Assembly: GCA_020062665.1 (NCBI GenBank)
Contig: JAGUVW010000012.1
Location: 1 to 57,771 of the forward strand
Length of the DNA: 57,771 nucleotides
Source of the DNA: Pseudomonadales bacterium
Lineage (GTDB): Bacteria > Pseudomonadota > Gammaproteobacteria > Pseudomonadales > Ketobacteraceae
Reading direction: 5' to 3'
Positions 16,204 to 24,286 of this stretch are shown piece by piece (positions within the stretch are counted from its first letter, which is position 1; each line of letters starts with the position of its first letter). Both the position numbers and the translations under genes were made by a program. Under the pieces are notes generated by a model that saw only the letters and a list, made by a program, of their open reading frames with translations, was not told the DNA's origin and made no database searches.

Positions 16204-17004
16204 CTACGACAACGACCTCTCCTTGAACGGAATCTCCTTCTTCTGCTGGTTCCGCTCCACCGAAATGCGCTGATTGGGGTTGCCCATCATGCGGCGTTGC
16301 CAGAGGCGTTCCAGTCGCAGCGCGGCGCGTTCGCCCGTGCGCCACGCACCCTGCAGCAGGAACTTGCCGGCGCCCACCGCGTCCGGTGAACGCACCGCCA
16401 TCTCCTCGATGATCGACAAGGCGTGGGCCAGGGGTTCCTTGCTGACATGGGTCACCAGGCCGATGGCCTTCGCTTCGTTGCCGCTGAGGATGCGGCCGGT
16501 CATGGTGAGTTCCTTGGCGGCGTCCAGCGGCATCAGTTCCCGCATCAGGGCGATGCCGCCCATATCCGGCACCAGGCCCCACTTGGCTTCCATCATGGAC
16601 AGCTTGGCGTCCGGTGTGCAGATGCGGATGTCGGCGCCCAGGGCCAGTTGCAGGCCGGCGCCGAAGCAGTTGCCGTGCACCAGTGCGATCACCGGCACCG
16701 GCACCTTGCGCCAGCCGATGCTCCAGGTCTGGAAATCATTCTGGATCGGCCACCACAACTGCAGATAGGCCAGTGCGGCTTTCACCGGTTCGCCCAGCAC
16801 GGATTTGAAATCGAGCCCGGCGCAGAACGACGGCCCTTCCCCCTGCAGGATCACGGCGCGGATGCCCTTCAGCTTGCGCACCTGTTTCTGCGCCTTGATC
16901 ACGCCCTTGAGCATGTCCAGGTCCATGCCGTTGTGCTTGTCGGCGCGGGTCAGGGTGACGTAGGCCAGGGTGCCGTCGACATGGATGCGGACGCGGTCGT
17001 TCAT
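16204..17004 (-). CDS. Crotonase/enoyl-CoA hydratase family protein
   Basis: A 266-residue crotonase-fold protein that should act on acyl-CoA. Motifs are GEGPSFCAGLDFKSV (oxyanion hole), VHGNCFGAGLQLALGADIRI (second oxyanion hole) and SMMEAKWGLVPDMGG. In true hydratases the last segment carries catalytic Glu at the E.K.GL position, and Glu is present here (MMEAKWGL). The later usual Glu is replaced within DMGG, so isomerase or another crotonase activity is possible. The ATG at 17004 has a GGAG-type site. It is upstream of rpoH on the same strand, separated by 294 nt holding the rpoH promoter. Confidence 0.9.
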   Translation of the reverse strand: MNDRVRIHVDGTLAYVTLTRADKHNGMDLDMLKGVIKAQKQVRKLKGIRAVILQGEGPSFCAGLDFKSVLGEPVKAALAYLQLWWPIQNDFQTWSIGWRKVPVPVIALVHGNCFGAGLQLALGADIRICTPDAKLSMMEAKWGLVPDMGGIALMRELMPLDAAKELTMTGRILSGNEAKAIGLVTHVSKEPLAHALSIIEEMAVRSPDAVGAGKFLLQGAWRTGERAALRLERLWQRRMMGNPNQRISVERNQQKKEIPFKERSLS

Positions 17005-17195
17005 GGGAAACTCCAGACTGGGTTGGTGAAGCAAGGCTAGCGGGTCGGCCTGCCCTTGGGAATGACCCGACCGCACAGTTTTGGTGTCGCAAAAAATCCT
17101 TGGAATGCGGTCAACCGGTGGGTGGGGGCCGCGTTAATACCGGTATCGACAGCGGAATCACCCTGTCGCAACCGAACCCCAACAGGAGTATCCCC

Positions 17196-17729
17196 ATGAA
17201 AATCCGTCACTTTGCCCTTGTTGTTGCCGTCAGTTCCGCCCTGGCCAGCCCGCTGGTGATGGCCGAGTCCGTGCGCGCCGGTGGCCTCTCGGCCCGCCAC
17301 AGCTTCACCACCGACGTGACCCGCACCACCGGCAGCGGCAAGACCCTGAGCCGCCACACCGCCCAGGTGGCCACCGACACCGGCTTCCGCCGTGACACCC
17401 GCGTGACCAATCCCCAGGGCAAAACCGCCAGCCGCACGGTGGAAGCGAGCGTGGACGCCGACGCCGGCATTCGCACCCGCAGCGTGGAAGGTATCCGCAT
17501 GAACGGCGACACCTACTCCGGCGAGCGCATCACCCAGCGCACCGAGGATGGCTACAACCGCGTGGTGTCCCGCACCAATGCCGCCGGCGAAACGGCCAGC
17601 AAAGAGGTGTCCACCCGCATCGACCGGGCCAATAACACGCTCACCAAGAACGTCAGCGCCACCGGCTTTAACGGTGAAACCCATACCGCAACGGTGGTGA
17701 AAACCTGGGATCACGGCGACGCGGAATAA
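17196..17729 (+). CDS. Secreted Thr-rich repeat protein of unknown function
   Basis: A 177-residue protein with a signal peptide ending about VMA-ES. The mature part is a run of loosely repeated strands of the form T-x-T..G.T.SR...V..D.G..R, for example TRVTNPQGKTASRTVEASVDADAG, QRTEDGYNRVVSRTNAAGET and TKNVSATGFNGETHTATV. It is rich in Thr, Arg and Asn with no Cys. Extended beta structure in the periplasm or at the surface is likely. I do not recognise a family. AGGAG sits 8 nt before the ATG. It stands 53 nt before the ECF sigma operon. Confidence 0.75.
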   Translation: MKIRHFALVVAVSSALASPLVMAESVRAGGLSARHSFTTDVTRTTGSGKTLSRHTAQVATDTGFRRDTRVTNPQGKTASRTVEASVDADAGIRTRSVEGIRMNGDTYSGERITQRTEDGYNRVVSRTNAAGETASKEVSTRIDRANNTLTKNVSATGFNGETHTATVVKTWDHGDAE

Positions 17730-17782
17730 ACGGGCCGTTTCGGATTGCGTTGTCACGCACTAGTATTCAGGGACTGCATTGC

Positions 17783-18346
17783 ATGACGGCTACCATGACC
17801 ACCGCCATCGTACACCTGAATCTGGACGGGTTTCTTGCCAGCGTCGAGCGCCGTGCCTACCGCATGGCGCTGCTGGCCACCCGCGAGCATGCCGATGCGC
17901 TCGACATCGTGCAGGACGCCATGCTCAGCCTGGTGCAGCATTACCGCAGTCGCTCCCACGCAGAATGGCCGGCCCTGTTCCAGCGTATCCTGCAAAACCG
18001 CATTCTCGACTGGCACCGGCGTCAGACCCGCGCCAAACGCTGGCTGACCTTTCTCAAACCGGCGAACGAGGATGACGAGGCGGAAGATGCGCTGGAACAG
18101 ATTCCGGATGAGCGGGAACACAATCCGGTGGAACTGCTGGCCCGCGCGGCGGACATGGAATGTCTGCTGAAAGCGGTGGAAGCGTTGCCCGTGCGCCAGC
18201 AGCAGGCATTTCTGCTGCGGCTGTGGGAGGGCTTCGACACCGCCGCCACGGCTGCGGCGATGGAGTGCAGTGAAGGCGCAGTGAAAACCCATTATTTTCG
18301 CGCGTTGCAATCCGTGCGCGCGGCCCTGCAAGCGGAGGCACCATGA
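17783..18346 (+). CDS. ECF-type RNA polymerase sigma factor
   Basis: A 187-residue sigma70-family factor. Region 2 covers FLASVERRAYRMALLATREHADALDIVQDAMLSL. Region 4 covers LPVRQQQAFLLRLWEGFDTAATAAAMECSEGAVKTHYFRAL with a helix-turn-helix. Size and two-region layout are those of ECF factors. The ATG at 17783 was chosen; a TTG further upstream lacks a good ribosome site. The stop overlaps the next start by ATGA, so the factor and the one-TM DUF3619 protein are translationally coupled, as usual for a sigma/anti-sigma pair. Its target promoters are unknown. Confidence 0.9.
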   Translation: MTATMTTAIVHLNLDGFLASVERRAYRMALLATREHADALDIVQDAMLSLVQHYRSRSHAEWPALFQRILQNRILDWHRRQTRAKRWLTFLKPANEDDEAEDALEQIPDEREHNPVELLARAADMECLLKAVEALPVRQQQAFLLRLWEGFDTAATAAAMECSEGAVKTHYFRALQSVRAALQAEAP

Positions 18347-18693
18347 CCGACAACTCGGATGAACTGCAGCGCCAGTTGCGCGCCACGCTGGATCGCAGCG
18401 CGGATGAACTCGATCCGCAAACGTTGAGTGCACTGCAGCAGGCACGGCAACAGGCGCTGGCCAGCACGCAAGCGCGGCGCAACTACCGCCCCGCCATGAT
18501 GATTGCCGCCAGCTTAGTGGCATTGATTCTGGCGCCCTGGCTCGCACTGCAACAGCAGGAAGACAGCGCGCCGGATTTCGCTCAGCTGGAGGAGCAGCGC
18601 TATCCCGAAGAACAGAGCTATCTGAGCGAAGACCCGGACATGCTGGCGGACTGGGACATGCTCGACGCCATCGGCGAGGTGCCGGATGCGTGA
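18343..18693 (+). CDS. DUF3619-like one-TM protein, putative anti-sigma factor
   Basis: A 116-residue protein with a cytoplasmic N-terminus of about 48 residues, one transmembrane helix (MMIAASLVALILAPWLAL, about 50-67) and an acidic periplasmic tail ending DMLDAIGEVPDA. It is coupled to the ECF sigma gene upstream (ATGA overlap) and overlaps the next gene by 8 nt. Position and topology fit an anti-sigma factor, but no zinc or ASD motif is visible, so the role is inferred from context. Confidence 0.78.
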   Translation: MTDNSDELQRQLRATLDRSADELDPQTLSALQQARQQALASTQARRNYRPAMMIAASLVALILAPWLALQQQEDSAPDFAQLEEQRYPEEQSYLSEDPDMLADWDMLDAIGEVPDA

Positions 18694-18943
18694 GTGGCAC
18701 AAAACGTATCTGCTCTGGTGCCTGCTGCTGTTGCCGCTGTGTGTACGCGCCGACACGGTGGCGCCGCCGGCCGCATTCTGGGATTACCTGGAGGATTTCG
18801 ATGCACAGGATGGCGAACTGTTCGATCCCCTGGATCTGCAGGACGCCGATCAGGCCGCCCGCGCCGATGCACGCAACACCGCCACCCGTACCGTCAGCAA
18901 AGACCAACCGAATTCACAACCGCAGGAGGAATCCGCCCCATGA
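18686..18943 (+). CDS. Small acidic exported protein in the ECF operon
   Basis: An 85-residue protein with a signal-like hydrophobic start (YLLWCLLLLPLCVRA) and a short acidic mature part containing FWDYLEDFDAQDGELFDPLDLQDADQA. No family is recognised. It overlaps genes on both sides (8 nt before, 4 nt after), so it is very likely translated as part of the operon. A role in sensing or in holding the basic DUF3106 protein encoded next is possible, as the charges are opposite; that is inference. Confidence 0.7.
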   Translation: MREWHKTYLLWCLLLLPLCVRADTVAPPAAFWDYLEDFDAQDGELFDPLDLQDADQAARADARNTATRTVSKDQPNSQPQEESAP

Positions 18944-19440
18944 AACGCACGGTCGTGATTCTGCTTTTACTACTGGGAAACCTGGCCATGGCTGAACCCT
19001 TACGCTGGGAACAGATTCCACCGGAAACCCGCGCTGTGCTGCAAAACATGGAGCAGCGCTGGAATACGCTGGACGAACAACAGCAGCAACGTTTGCTGCA
19101 GCGTGCCGAGCGCTTCCGTCAGCTGCCGCCGGAACAACAGCAGCAGATGCTGCAACGCTTCGAGCGCTGGCAGCAATTGCCGCCGGAGCAGCGTGAGCAG
19201 CTGAAGGAGCGTTACCGTGAATTCCGCCAGCTGCCGGCGGCGGAGCAGGAGAAAATCAAACAGCGCTATCGCTGGTTCCACTCGCTGCCGGAAGCAGAGC
19301 GCCGGCAGTTGCGGGAAAGCTGGCAGTCCCTGACGCCGGATCAGCGCCGCGATCTGCGCGAGCGTTTCCGCAAGGCCACACCGGAACAGCGGCGAGCGCT
19401 GCGTGACGAGTTGCGCCGGGTGCGTCTGAACCGGCTGTGA
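18940..19440 (+). CDS. DUF3106 periplasmic helical-repeat protein
   Basis: A 166-residue exported protein, signal peptide to about NLAMA. The rest is seven helical repeats of about 15-20 residues with the core LPPEQQQQ-LQR-ERWQQ, LPPEQREQLKERYREFRQ, then LTPDQRRDLRERFRK and ATPEQRRALRDELRR. It is very rich in Gln, Arg and Glu. The LTPDQ/TPEQ cores recall the LTxxQ motif of Spy, CpxP and metal-sensor proteins such as CnrX. It belongs to the ECF operon by an ATGA overlap. A periplasmic chaperone or sensor role is inferred, not shown. Confidence 0.85.
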   Translation: MKRTVVILLLLLGNLAMAEPLRWEQIPPETRAVLQNMEQRWNTLDEQQQQRLLQRAERFRQLPPEQQQQMLQRFERWQQLPPEQREQLKERYREFRQLPAAEQEKIKQRYRWFHSLPEAERRQLRESWQSLTPDQRRDLRERFRKATPEQRRALRDELRRVRLNRL

Positions 19441-19470
19441 ATATCGGCTTCAAAGACAGGAAAAAGCAGT

Positions 19471-20349
19471 ATGAAACAACATTGGGTTTTGGCCGGCGCA
19501 ATCTTGCTGGCAGTGATGGCGGGCAACCTGCAGGCAGAAGACGTGGAGTGGGATTTCACCGTAGAAGCGGAACGGGTGGAGCAATCCTTTGACGACGGCG
19601 ATTCCACCATCGACACCGTGACGTTGGCGCCGGCGCTGCATGTGGGTGACTGGAGTTTCAGTCTGAGCGCGCCCTGGCAGCAGGTTGATGGCAGTTACTT
19701 CGTCAACAATGCCTATCCCAATCTGGAATACCTGTGCTCGCAAATCAACAGCCTTACCGCGCTACAGAAATGGCTGTTGTACCAGAATGGCACACTCACG
19801 CCGCAACAGATCCAGTATTGCAACCAGACCGGCGGTGTGGAGTCGGTCACTCTGCAGGATGAAGTCGATGGCTGGAACGACATCGAAGTGTTCGCGAGCT
19901 ACTTTCTGCCGCTGCCCAGCGACGCATTCAGCGCGGCGCTGGGCGTGGGCTACAAGCACGACAACGGTGATGCAGAGGCGGGGCTCGGCACCGGCACCCG
20001 CGATCTGTTTGCCGAAGCCAATGGCTGGTGGCGTGCAGGTGCGGTGGTGGTCGGGCTGACACTGGGCTACGAACACCTGCTCGAAAACAACACCAGCATC
20101 GAATTGAACGACTACGGCTACACCAGCCTCGACGCCCGCTGGCAGGTGCGCGACTGGGTTGCGCCGGGCGTCGAATACCACTACCAGCAGGCCAATGCCG
20201 ATGTGCTGGATGATCTGGATTACTTCACTTACTACGTGCGCGTCGGCAGAAGCAGCGGCCTCGGCGCACGTTTGTTCATCACCGACTACCGCGATGCCAC
20301 CGGTTATCCCGAGGAAGAATTCGGCGGCAGCCTTTCCTACAGTTTCTAG
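19471..20349 (+). CDS. Putative outer-membrane beta-barrel protein
   Basis: A 292-residue protein with a signal peptide (to about NLQA) and a mature part of alternating amphipathic strands such as DWSFSLSAPWQQV, AALGVGYKHD, GAVVVGLTLGYEHLL, SLDARWQVRDW and GARLFITDY, ending with the barrel signature SLSYSF (terminal Phe). Two Cys at about 90 and 117 flank a plug-like segment and may form a disulfide. It lies 30 nt after the DUF3106 gene and is probably the last gene, or the output, of the ECF operon. No known porin family was recognised. Confidence 0.75.
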   Translation: MKQHWVLAGAILLAVMAGNLQAEDVEWDFTVEAERVEQSFDDGDSTIDTVTLAPALHVGDWSFSLSAPWQQVDGSYFVNNAYPNLEYLCSQINSLTALQKWLLYQNGTLTPQQIQYCNQTGGVESVTLQDEVDGWNDIEVFASYFLPLPSDAFSAALGVGYKHDNGDAEAGLGTGTRDLFAEANGWWRAGAVVVGLTLGYEHLLENNTSIELNDYGYTSLDARWQVRDWVAPGVEYHYQQANADVLDDLDYFTYYVRVGRSSGLGARLFITDYRDATGYPEEEFGGSLSYSF

Positions 20350-20356
20350 CGCGGCA

Positions 20357-20974
20357 TCAGTATTTAACGTTGCAACCGTAGGGCTGGCTCACCGGCACCG
20401 CCACTGGCTTGCCAGCCTCGATCGCATCGAATGCCGCTTTCACATAATTGGTGGCGCCAGCGATATCGGCCTGCTCGGTGCTGGGCACGCTGTCGATGCC
20501 ACCCATATACACCAGTTTGCCTTCAGGATTGATGATGAACATGTGCGGTGTTGTGCGGGCATCGTAGGCTTTGCCGATGGCGCCGCTTTCATCCAGGATC
20601 ACGCCGGTGGGCGAGGCATTGCGGCTGGCAGTGAGTTCGTTCGCTTGCGCGGCGCTCACGTGGCCCTGCTTGCCCGGCGCGGATGAAATGATGGAATACC
20701 AGCGATAGCCCTTGCCGGTATAGGTTTTCTGCAGTGCCTGCATGTTGCCGCTGCGGTAATGTTTTTTCACGAACGGGCATTCGTTGTTGGTCCACTCCAG
20801 CACCACGTATTGCCCGCGCAATTCAGCCAGGTTCACCTTGTTGCCGTTGGTGTCCACCGCAGCGAAATCCGGTGCCATATCGCCCGGTTTCAACGCCGCT
20901 TGCGTGACGCCGGCAAGTGCCAGCAGGGACAGACCCAGAATCCAGTTAACCATCATTTTCAGTGTCGCATTCAT
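20357..20974 (-). CDS. Exported thioredoxin-fold (redoxin) protein
   Basis: A 205-residue exported protein of the AhpC/TSA-redoxin type. After the signal peptide (to about VTQA) come GDMAPDFAAVDTNG and WTNNECPFVKKHY, with a single Cys66 where thioredoxins have CxxC. A second Cys lies near the C-terminus (YGCNVKY). The cis-Pro region is ARTTPHMFII. With one active-site Cys it is more like a peroxiredoxin or resolving partner than a disulfide reductase. It follows the DsbD-N-like gene by 27 nt on the same strand, so both probably serve periplasmic thiol chemistry. Confidence 0.85.
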   Translation of the reverse strand: MNATLKMMVNWILGLSLLALAGVTQAALKPGDMAPDFAAVDTNGNKVNLAELRGQYVVLEWTNNECPFVKKHYRSGNMQALQKTYTGKGYRWYSIISSAPGKQGHVSAAQANELTASRNASPTGVILDESGAIGKAYDARTTPHMFIINPEGKLVYMGGIDSVPSTEQADIAGATNYVKAAFDAIEAGKPVAVPVSQPYGCNVKY

Positions 20975-21001
20975 CGTCGTGCTCCTTGGCTTGCGTGAAC
21001 A

Positions 21002-21808
21002 TCAGGGTGAAACAAAACGTGCCGGCACCGACCAGCCCTTGCCGGCTTGGGTCAGCACCACTTCTATCTGTTCCGGCGCGTCGGAAAAATACGTGTGGCG
21101 CGTCAGCTGGATCTGCAGCCGATCTTTCTGGCGCGTGATCAGCGGGGTGGCACCCGGTTCGGCAATCTGGCCCGGCGCGATGAACACCTGCAGAGTATTC
21201 GCCGTCAGGCTGGCAGCCGGAATCTCCACTTGCACATGATCATCCATCACTCGATAGACACCTTCCCCGCCAAGCGCAACCGGCAGCGCGGCGCGTGTGT
21301 TGGCAAACAGTGCGGCGTGCTCAGGATTTACGCTGGGTGAATGGGCCACCGGCAACGTCAGCCTGAATTCACCCCGCCCCGGCACGCAGGCATCGGCACA
21401 CACCAGCCAGCGCGCGTCCAGCTGCAATTCCACGGCTGTGGTGTCGATCTGATTTGGCGGTACCAGCTCCACCAGCAGGCCATTCGCGCCGTGATAGCCG
21501 TAATTCATCTGGCTGCCATAAGGAATGGCTTCGGGGGTGGGAAACAGCGGCGCCTTGGCCTGCCAGCCGGCTGGCAGCTGCCAGTTCAGCACCGGCGCCA
21601 GCCCGGAATCGCCGGGATTTTTCCAGTAGGTATGCCAGCCGTCTTCCGGTGTGAATTGCAGCAGCAGCCACAGCGGTTTGCCCGGTACCACAGCGGCGGA
21701 TTCCGCCAGCAGATCTACCGTGACATGCAACGCCTTCACCGGCGCAGCGTGTACAGTGGACGCTATCAGTGTCAGCATCAGCAGCAGACCGGCGCGCAAT
21801 TTTTGCAT
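21002..21808 (-). CDS. Stand-alone DsbD/ScsB-type N-terminal domain protein
   Basis: A 268-residue exported protein. It matches the periplasmic N-terminal domain of ScsB/DsbD-like reductases: GWHTYWKNPGDSGLAP, then LVCADACVPG with Cys137 and Cys141. Full-length ScsB proteins continue with eight or so membrane helices and a thioredoxin domain. Here the protein stops after the first domain, and the neighbouring gene supplies a separate thioredoxin-fold protein. Without a membrane electron carrier in cis, it must receive electrons from elsewhere or have another job, such as metal or thiol binding. Confidence 0.82.
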   Translation of the reverse strand: MQKLRAGLLLMLTLIASTVHAAPVKALHVTVDLLAESAAVVPGKPLWLLLQFTPEDGWHTYWKNPGDSGLAPVLNWQLPAGWQAKAPLFPTPEAIPYGSQMNYGYHGANGLLVELVPPNQIDTTAVELQLDARWLVCADACVPGRGEFRLTLPVAHSPSVNPEHAALFANTRAALPVALGGEGVYRVMDDHVQVEIPAASLTANTLQVFIAPGQIAEPGATPLITRQKDRLQIQLTRHTYFSDAPEQIEVVLTQAGKGWSVPARFVSP

Positions 21809-21976
21809 GGTGGAATCCTCGTGCCGTAAGGCGGCAACTGCCCTGATCGTAAGGTAAACGATTGTAGTTGGAGTGCCGATGACGACAGGAGTTCACGGCT
21901 GGCCGAAATCGCATTGCCAGACACGGTGCAATCATGGCAGATTGATTTCCCGTTTGATCCGCAGGAAGCATTCGAC

Positions 21977-22633
21977 ATGGACACCACGCTGGACACTGCC
22001 CGTTTCACTTCCACCCTGCTTGACGCCATCACGGTCCGCCCGGCACGTCCGGACGACAGCGGCCCCATTGCCGAGCTGATGTACAGCTCGGGCATGGATA
22101 TTTACGACTATCTGTTCAAAACCCGCAAGACCAGCGCAGTGGATTTCATCCGTCATGAATTTGCCACCGGCATTGGTTTCTGCGGCCACAAAAATGTCAC
22201 CGTGGCGGTGAAGGATGGTGTGGTGGTGGGTACCGGCTGCTTTTACGACCGCGCCCGTTACGAGCGTCTGTTGCGCGGCACCGGCAAGAACATCTTCGAT
22301 TTCTTTGGCGTGCTGGGCACAGTGCCGGTGATTCTGCGCACCCGTCACAACGGCAGTCTGATGAAACCACCCCGCGACGGCGAACTCTATCTGGCCAATT
22401 TCGGCGTCGATTCCCGCCTGCGCAGCCACGGTATCGGCAGCACCATGATCCGCCACAAACTGGCGGAGGCGCGTCAGCAGGGTTATCGCACCTTCGGCCT
22501 TGATGTGTCGGTGGCCAATCCCAAGGGACAGGCGCTGTACGAACGGCTGGGCATGAAGGTGGTGCGGGAAAAAACCTTCTCCAACCCACAGGCGGGCGTG
22601 GCCAACTGCCGCAAGATGGAGCTGTCGCTTTAA
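21977..22633 (+). CDS. GNAT-family N-acetyltransferase
   Basis: A 218-residue acetyltransferase. The acetyl-CoA-binding motif A is visible as LANFGVDSRLRSHGIGSTMIRHKLAEAR, followed by GLDVSVANPKGQALYERLGMKVV (motif B). I chose the ATG at 21977, which has AGGA 9 nt upstream, over a TTG 63 nt earlier without a site. The substrate is unknown. It is divergent from the DsbD-N-like gene. Confidence 0.87.
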   Translation: MDTTLDTARFTSTLLDAITVRPARPDDSGPIAELMYSSGMDIYDYLFKTRKTSAVDFIRHEFATGIGFCGHKNVTVAVKDGVVVGTGCFYDRARYERLLRGTGKNIFDFFGVLGTVPVILRTRHNGSLMKPPRDGELYLANFGVDSRLRSHGIGSTMIRHKLAEARQQGYRTFGLDVSVANPKGQALYERLGMKVVREKTFSNPQAGVANCRKMELSL

Positions 22634-22648
22634 AACGGGCGTGATCGA

Positions 22649-23593
22649 TCAACTCTCGATGCGACGCAGCAGCAGGCGTCGCATCGGCTCGGGATCTTTC
22701 TGCTGCACCGTCACACCGGGCTGGGGAAAATACCAGTTCTCAAGTCGCGACAGCCAGAACCGCAGCGCCGCAAACCGCAACATGGCCGGCCAGAACGGCC
22801 TTTCTTCCAGCGTCAGCGGCCGCACGCTTTCATAGCCATGCAACACCGCCAGCAACCGTGCCGGATCAAAGGCAAAATCCGCGGTGCTGCACCAGTCATT
22901 CACCAGCACCGCCAGATCGTAAATAAACAGATCATGGCAGGCATTGTAGAAATCGATGATGCCGGTGAGGCGGTCGCCGTCGAACAGCGCGTTGTCGTGA
23001 AACAGATCACCGTGCGTGATACCGCTGGGCAAGTGCGCCAGCAGCGGCAATTGCTGCTGCCAGTCATTCACTTGCTGCTGCAGCAGATCGCGCTGATCGG
23101 CTGGCAACACGGGCAACAATTTCTGCGTCACCTGCTGGCGCCAGCGTGCGCCGCGATCGTTCTCGCGCCGCAGGGAAAATCCGGTCGACGCCAGATGCAT
23201 GCGCGCCAGCGCCGCGCCGATCACACTGCACTGGATCACGTTCGGCCGCACCGGATGCTGGCCGGCAAAACGCGGCACCAGCAGGCAGGCCTTGCCTTTC
23301 AAATGATGCAACGCCTGCTGCTGCAGATCGCGGTAAGGCGCCGGCACCGGCAAACCGTTCCGGCTCAGGTAGGTGGTGAGTTCGACGAAATAAGGCAGTG
23401 ACTGTTGATCGCCGCGTTCGAACAGCGTCAGCACCAGTGCGTGAGCATGGCCCGCGCCGTCTTCCGCATCGACAAAATAATTGGTGTTTTCGATGCCGCT
23501 GCTGGTGGCCTTCAGTCGCTGCAGGCGCACCAGACCGAAGCCTTGCAGAAACTGCGCAACCTCGGGTTCAGACAGTGGGGTATAGACTGCCAT
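22649..23593 (-). CDS. thrB: Homoserine kinase, aminoglycoside-phosphotransferase fold
   Basis: Phosphorylates homoserine in threonine synthesis. The 314-residue protein is the Pseudomonas-type ThrB (APH fold), not the GHMP-type of E. coli. It begins MAVYTPLSEPEV and has GIENTNYFVDAED, then the catalytic loop ITHGDLFHDNALF and the metal site GIIDFYNACHDLFIYDLAV. The gene follows a DUF2782 gene by 10 nt on the same strand, the usual Pseudomonas pairing. Confidence 0.95.
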   Translation of the reverse strand: MAVYTPLSEPEVAQFLQGFGLVRLQRLKATSSGIENTNYFVDAEDGAGHAHALVLTLFERGDQQSLPYFVELTTYLSRNGLPVPAPYRDLQQQALHHLKGKACLLVPRFAGQHPVRPNVIQCSVIGAALARMHLASTGFSLRRENDRGARWRQQVTQKLLPVLPADQRDLLQQQVNDWQQQLPLLAHLPSGITHGDLFHDNALFDGDRLTGIIDFYNACHDLFIYDLAVLVNDWCSTADFAFDPARLLAVLHGYESVRPLTLEERPFWPAMLRFAALRFWLSRLENWYFPQPGVTVQQKDPEPMRRLLLRRIES

Positions 23594-23603
23594 GGCGTGG
23601 GAA

Positions 23604-23900
23604 TCAGAAGCGTTTCAGCACCCACTCCGGCACCAGAATGCGATCCGCCGCGTCGCGGATGAACTGGCCTTCGCCCTTGATATCCACCAGGTTGTAGGGC
23701 ACACCCACGCGGGGAATCACGCGGATGCCATAGACCTCACCATTCACCTGATGGATCTGCAGGGTGGCGTCGCGCTCCTTGTCTTCCACGATGGTGATCT
23801 TCGGTTCCGGCATGAGGGGTTCTTCGCCTTCGCGGGGTTCTACCCGCGCCTGGGCCAGCAGCGGCAGGACGAGCAGCGCGCACAACAACAATCTCTTCAT
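23604..23900 (-). CDS. DUF2782 family exported protein
   Basis: A 98-residue protein with a signal peptide (to about LAQA) and the family core PKITIVEDKERDATLQIHQVNG, YGIRVIPRVGVPYNLVDIKGEG. Members occur next to thrB in many gammaproteobacteria and have no known role. It starts a two-gene operon with thrB. Confidence 0.9.
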   Translation of the reverse strand: MKRLLLCALLVLPLLAQARVEPREGEEPLMPEPKITIVEDKERDATLQIHQVNGEVYGIRVIPRVGVPYNLVDIKGEGQFIRDAADRILVPEWVLKRF

Positions 23901-24286
23901 GACCGATCCTTGAAAACAGGTGAATTCACAACAGTTTAGCGTTCATCATCGGCCCCTGCCACGACGCTGGCCGTGACCGGGCGCAAGAATGGGAGCGAAG
24001 TTTCACCGGAAAGTTGTTACCCTTGGGCGAAGATGGATCAGCGGACTTTGCGGTTCCGGCACGGTGTGGCGAGCCCGATCCTCCACCCGGATCAGCCCAG
24101 GAAAGCCCGCAGCGCAGCTCGATATTTGAAAAAAAGAGTTGCGAAATCAGCAGGTTGCCATGACCAAGCCCGTGCTTGGTAGCAGGTGTATCGGGAAGTG
24201 TGACTTTATGGTTAAATTGTCGCCCCTGCTGGCATGTGCGGTTCGGCATCGGCGGGTGGATGTAGCCTGAGTTGAAGGTCCTCACT
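23901..24286. other. Intergenic region between the DUF2782-thrB operon and panP
   Basis: A 386-nt non-coding stretch between divergent genes. It must hold both promoters, but no strong -35/-10 pair stands out. The clearest structure is the exact 18-nt palindrome ACCAAGC-CCGT-GCTTGGT at 24163-24180, 107 nt before the panP ATG. It has no T-run, so an operator is more likely than a terminator. No RNA gene was recognised. Confidence 0.5.

Noticed and set aside
21914-21976. Extended N-terminus of the GNAT protein from a TTG
   Set aside because: No ribosome site at the TTG, while the ATG at 21977 has AGGA at good spacing.
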